Shown here: piece by piece, positions 59,723 through 64,000 of the stretch
Numbering within the stretch: the first letter of the stretch is position 1
Layout of the letters: the number at the start of each line of letters is the position of its first letter
NCBI GenBank assembly: GCA_947579665.1
Contig: OX388351.1
Span: forward strand, 61,140,939-61,204,938
DNA length: 64,000 bases
From: Sympetrum striolatum
Lineage: Eukaryota; Arthropoda; Insecta; Odonata; Libellulidae
Direction of reading: 5' to 3'
Program-made: the position numbers and the translations under genes
The notes under the pieces: model-generated
What the model saw: only the letters and a program-made list of their open reading frames with translations
Databases searched by the model: none
What the model was told of the DNA's origin: nothing

Positions 59723-59790
59723 ACACACAAACATACACACACACTCACACACACACACACACACACACACACAGATACACACAGACATCA
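59723..59790. repeat. (CA)n microsatellite
   Basis: About 50 bp of CA with a few interruptions (aaac, tac, ctc). It sits exactly where the other two copies of the host repeat carry cagacagaca, so it arose by turnover of that tract. Confidence 0.95.
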
Positions 59791-60284
59791 TTCCTAAAAT
59801 AGTTAAAACGTGTTCTAGGGACCCCAAAACATGTATTTCCGTTGAAATTTCGAAGTCGAATTTTTTCATGAAAACAATACTTTCTCTATACTTCGTATAT
59901 GGAGAACGTAAAAATAGCACTCCTTTGTCTTTCGTTTTAATTATCATTCGAATTATTTCGTCCTCAAATAATTGTGCAAACATCATGATATATAAAAATG
60001 TACAGTAGAGATAAAAACGGACATTTTGTTGCCATAAAAATATTTTGATAGCTATATGGCATGGAGAAGAGAAAAAAACAATAAAACCATACCTAATGTA
60101 ACTTACTGAAGGATAAATAGATTGCAATGCTACAAATATTTCAAAAATTTCATATCCTAGGTGTCCAAAGACGCTCTGAGAGAAAATACTTAACGTGATG
60201 CTATGCGAAAGCATAAAGTTCCCTTACTCCAAACATGAAGTCATGCCATCGGACTTTGGAGCCTGCTCATAATGCTTCCCCGCT

Positions 60285-60870
60285 GCGAAGGGGGGAGAAA
60301 AGGTAGACAGCAAAATTGATGTGGGACGGAGGGTGAGAAAGAGAAAAGAAGAGGAAAAACAGGAAAAGAGGTAGGAAAAGGGAGAGATGAAGATAAAAGA
60401 GAGGGGGGGGAATAGAGTATAGGACGGGAAGGGTAGTGAGGGAAATGGATGAATAGGAGAGACGGGTCGGAAGAAAACATATGAGATATGAAAGGGGGAA
60501 GGGTAGTGAAAAAAGATAGGGTAAAGGAAGGTGAAGGACTTAAAGGGTATGGAGTGAGGGAATTAAGCGGAAGTGGAAGAGAGAATGGAAGGAGGGAAGG
60601 CGGAAAACGGTGGAGTTGAAATTTAAAGATGATGTGAAAGTGGGAGAGAGTGGGGGTGAGAAAAGTGAACGGAAGATACTATCTCGTGAAGTGGTTCTGA
60701 AACAGTGCGAAATGAAAGGAATAAGTAATTAAAGGAAGTAAGAGAGGCAGCTGTAACTAGGAAAGGAAAAAAAAGAGAACAGAAGTGTGAAAGGAGGTAA
60801 ATATGACAGTGAAAGGAGGGGATTGGAAAGTGAAACAAGGAAAAGATAGAAAAGGTAGTGTGAAATAATA
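60285..60870. repeat. Long purine-biased tract
   Basis: The plus strand is overwhelmingly A/G over nearly 600 bp: 50 of 60 in 60301-60360 and 54 of 60 in 60361-60420. It includes gagggggggg. No tandem unit is obvious. The ORFs on the minus strand (60241-60480 and 60623-60838) are its S/F/P-rich complement. Confidence 0.8.
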
Positions 60871-61239
60871 ATTATCATGTCTCTATTCAGGCAAAATCGT
60901 GGCTCTGAATCATCTTATATGCAACCCAACATCCATATTACTGCAATGAAACATAACTTAATGCAAGTTAGAATAGAATGGATAACTTTTAGAGGGAGTT
61001 AAAACCATTAGAAGTTGTGGAAGTAAAATATCCATGAGAATATCTACGAAATTAATGGAGAATAAGCCACAGCTGAATAAAATTATAGACGACGATAATA
61101 GTATAGAAGCAGAACTGCAATCAAACCTATTTCAGGTCGTAAACTAAAAATGTTGCAACTATTCTTACTAAGAAAAAATAAAGACACAAAACGATGTAAA
61201 ATGCATTTTTACGAAACAAAAATGCAAAACATAATGTAT
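60871..61239. other. AT-rich spacer between purine tracts
   Basis: Nothing recognised; pyrimidines return here. Confidence 0.35.
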
Positions 61240-61860
61240 GAAAATATTATTTGAGGAAAACGAGAGCAAAAACGATGAAGAAAAAGAAATAGATGACGAT
61301 AATACGGAATGAATAGTAAAACTAAAGAGAGGTGAGTTTAAAGAAGATAAGTGTAGGTAATTCTAGTATGAAAGATAGGAAGAAAGGATCTTAGGATAAA
61401 AAGGGGGAGTGAGAAAACTCGATGAAGGAAGATAGCAGAAACTTCGAGAAGTGGAATTAGGGATGCAGTAACTCAAATAGGAGCGAATATTGAGACCCCT
61501 AAGTCTTAGATTCAATCCATGGAAACATTAACGGAAGCAGTTACACCCACTGGAGAGAGAAGGAAGGAAAATATCTCTCGAGGGAGAGAAGCGTAATGAC
61601 AAAAGAATGTGCGAGGGGCAGACAGAGGCGAGGAAGCAGAAAATAGATGGCGGCATAGGGTGTCCACGCCACCGTGATTGAGAGCCCCTGACTTTCTCGC
61701 TTCCGGATATAAGGGTATTACGGAGAACGATCAGAAGGGAAGAGAAAGGAAAATTGAAGGAGGAGGATAATTAGCGTGGATGAAGAGAAGGAGATAGGCA
61801 TGAAATAAGGGCTTGCATTATGCATGTGCTCGGAGAGAGAGTTATGAAAATGAGGATGAT
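61240..61860. repeat. Second, weaker purine-biased tract with GC-richer end
   Basis: The plus strand is again A/G-rich (gaggaaaacgagagcaaaaa, aggaagatagcagaaacttc), becoming GC-richer from about 61540. The minus ORF 61718-61909 is compositional. Confidence 0.55.
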
Positions 61861-63215
61861 TGAGTGTATGAACATAAGGGCGTCTGAGATGGAAAGATGC
61901 AGGTGCCATCTATGGAGTGTTCATACCACGGCGAAGGTGGAAATCTCGTAGACGCACTCAACCTGTGCTCTCTTTCATCTTTCAAGAACATCAGTCTTTG
62001 AGATATTGAAATTAATATATAGTAATATATATTAAATTTATATTTTCATTGATGGTCCATGAGGTAAGTTTTGTTTTATTGCTATAGCTTCGGATATAGG
62101 TAGATTTCACTCATGATGCATTCGCAATTTAACTCATTAGGTGCCTCCAGCATAGATGCCCCCAAAAAGAAAAGACTTCAAAACAATCACTGAGGTAATA
62201 CCTATAATGTGGAACTTCGTGATATAATAGAAAATGTTTTTAATTTTAACAGCCTATGAAAAAAATTTGTTTTAAAAATTTTCACCCGAAATATTAATTT
62301 TTATCCACATCTATGCACTTCGTCATCTTTCCCAAACAGTGTTGAAAAAACGCACAATACCAATTCATTGAAAAATCAAAAAATGAATTTTTGGCATTGA
62401 TTTTGTAATATTAAATTGATTTTTTTATGTTAATATTCAATTTAGTGTGCTACATGATAAAAAGATATTTTGATTTATTACAATGTTATCTGCTATTTAC
62501 TTATGATTTTTAAATTGAAAATAAAAATCTTCTAAGAATTTAACGAAGACTGAAACTCTTAAGATTTTCCTCTAGAGGAATCAAAGTATGGGTAAATTAC
62601 CACTGAAGTCTTTTTTACATAGTACGATTTAATAATGTTTTGGAATGGATGGAAACGAAGCTTAGCGGATGATGTATAAATTAGGATGATGCAAAAATGA
62701 CACCTAGTATACTAGTGCATAAAAATATATAAATTCATTCTAAAAATATAAGAAAAGAGATGAATTTCAACTCATATTCGAAAAAGATGTCACAAAATGC
62801 TGCGGAGGATTAAATCAGTATGCTGGTGAATCTTTTACTATGAACATTATGCTATAGTAAATGGAACTTAACTCTTCGCCTAAGTGAAACAAGGAAATCG
62901 AATTCATAATTTATAAATCATAACAATTTGAGAGTGTGATGAGTAGTGTAAGGTTTTGAAGCATCGGTGAATTACTTTCTTATACTTATACATTAGAATA
63001 CATTATGTTTTTGCGAATATTTCACCTCCCTGAATATATAATATTTTCCCAACACAGAGAAAAACTATCTTTTATTCCATCAACCTTCAGTTGTGGAGTC
63101 TTCTTTCCTCAAAAACTAATTGTTTTCTTATATATTCTTCCTCTATGATTTGATTCTTCTGGTGAATTTTATATAATTAGTAAATATTTACAATTTACAT
63201 ACGAAGTTAGGAAGA
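61861..63215. other. AT-rich stretch, nothing firm
   Basis: A strong donor-like gag|gtaagtttt at 62060-62071 is preceded by AT-rich sequence full of stops, so no coding exon is proposed. Confidence 0.4.
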
Positions 63216-63260
63216 GAGGCCCAATATCGCCTAATAAAGGAACAAATAATGTAACATAAA
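63216..63260 (+). repeat. AATAAA-terminal retroelement repeat, 3' fragment
   Basis: gcccaatatcgcctaataaa matches the terminus at 51440-51460 (minus) and 25555-25575. Only the terminal 20-25 bp is clear. Confidence 0.45.
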
Positions 63261-63589
63261 ATAGTAAAAAATATAATAATATATTTAAATAATATTAAAG
63301 AATTAGGTGGGCTGCAAAGTTATAAAATACGATGAAATTAAGGTCACTCACAAGCTCTTATCCATAGCTTTTCAAATTTTTAAAGCTCAAACGGAATTTT
63401 AATCAGTCAGAAAAAAATAAATTTATTAATAGGCACAAAAGTGAAACACTCTGACATACACGACAAAATTGCTGATGATAACAAATTACTGTACGCAACA
63501 TGAAGGGAAATAATATTCGCTTTATGTAGCCCGAAAAAGAAAACAATTTAGACTTCATATTTATGCCGTCTTCTTAAGGATTAACACCT
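63261..63589. other. AT-rich stretch, nothing recognised
   Basis: Featureless. Confidence 0.4.
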
Positions 63590-63930
63590 CTCCTTTAAGT
63601 TTGCGAGACTGTCATGTGACTCGGCAAAGAAAGAAGACTCGCTTTGACGCGCTGTTAAAATCATCTCAAGACTTAAATGCGTGTTGACGGGAAAATGTGC
63701 CATCATTTTCAGTCGGCTGTTGGCATCGACGAGACACCACGCGGGGAATAGTGGAAGCTCTTGTTGGGTTTGCGTGCTGTCCCATTCTGCAGAGAGAATG
63801 ATCGAGGGAAGTATAAAGGGACAAAAAGAAGAAAGCCCTTGGGAGAAGAATGTTTGGAAGAGACCCGCATTCGGATAGTGCTGTCCTTCCACGGACATCG
63901 ACTTATCTCGTTCCCTACTCCTTAAAGCGC
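63590..63930. other. GC-richer island 24
   Basis: Includes tggcatcgacgagacaccac and cgcggggaatag near 63740. Opposite-strand ORFs 63581-63898 and 63681-63878 have no domain. Confidence 0.35.
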
Positions 63931-64000
63931 CCTATATCTACAGAAGCCATTTATCCTTGTTTGTTTTATTATATTGCCACTGTGGATAGATCAAGAATCT

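Larger units (their letters stand above)
58786..59910 (+). mobile_element. CAGACAG-type interspersed repeat, copy 3 (longest)
   Basis: Begins tctgatgtggccagcacatg as copy 1 does and ends actttctctatacttcgtat plus atggagaacgta. The interior has two tandem subunits of about 312 bp (59098-59409 and 59410-59720). Each runs from an acttccggtttatc motif through tcctaa, gagatattttgaaaac, gaaatgagctttga and ccaaaaactaatcaactct to a gttagag-gcccac junction. The CAGACAG tract is replaced by (CA)n. A MITE is inserted at 59011-59091. The 183-codon minus-strand ORF 59663-60214 is a read-through of this repeat. Confidence 0.8.

Noticed and set aside
59663..60214. 183-codon minus-strand ORF
   Set aside because: It runs through the CA microsatellite (C/V repeats) and the 3' block of an interspersed repeat.
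61987..62062. Exon between ctttcaag and gag|gtaagttt
   Set aside because: The enclosed sequence is AT-rich with stops in all frames, so the donor match is probably chance.

Overview
This window reads as non-genic DNA from a eukaryote, most likely an arthropod and probably an insect. The evidence is the very AT-rich background (row 32281-32340 has 12 G+C of 60), the absence of any long open reading frame or operon-like layout, many degenerate transposable elements (mariner, a LINE reverse transcriptase, tRNA-headed SINEs, two kinds of MITE), and microsatellites. The species cannot be fixed from the sequence alone. I recognise no complete host gene; the region is probably intergenic or the inside of very large introns.

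Two textures alternate. AT-rich stretches with nothing recognisable are broken every 1-4 kb by islands of 300-1100 bp with about half G+C and many CpGs (row 31381-31440: 32 of 60 G+C, 8 CpG). The islands contain random-looking open frames on both strands. Their role is unknown: regulatory elements, buried exons, or composition relics.

From left to right: a SINE on the minus strand (246-467); tRNA-like B-box units near 6.4 and 9.8-10.6 kb, the second a tandem array of about 165 bp period; three copies of an interspersed repeat ending in a CAGACAG tract and a semi-palindromic terminus (7671-8346, 58025-58397, 58786-59910); three copies of an 81-bp hairpin MITE (10685, 10908, 59011), the last sitting inside the third repeat copy with a clean TA target duplication; a 220-bp insertion with a perfect 14-bp target duplication (26974-27193); a textbook tRNA-SINE with target duplication (36284-36443) and a relative at 45958; a broken LINE reverse transcriptase (42965-43566, minus); a 265-bp foldback MITE with a 10-bp target duplication (47494-47778); and a 482-bp internally deleted mariner with both ends and a frameshifted transposase N-terminus (52451-52932, minus). 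Four copies of an AATAAA-bearing 3' terminus mark another retroelement family.

A few short segments could be host exons: a 90-codon ORF with a signal-like N-terminus at 38320-38592, and splice-flanked open segments at 4896-5085, 13564-13615, 19728-19940 and 50772-51046 on the minus strand and 48269-48666 on the plus strand. These are weak predictions. No bacterial-type system, CRISPR array, rRNA or convincing functional tRNA gene is present.
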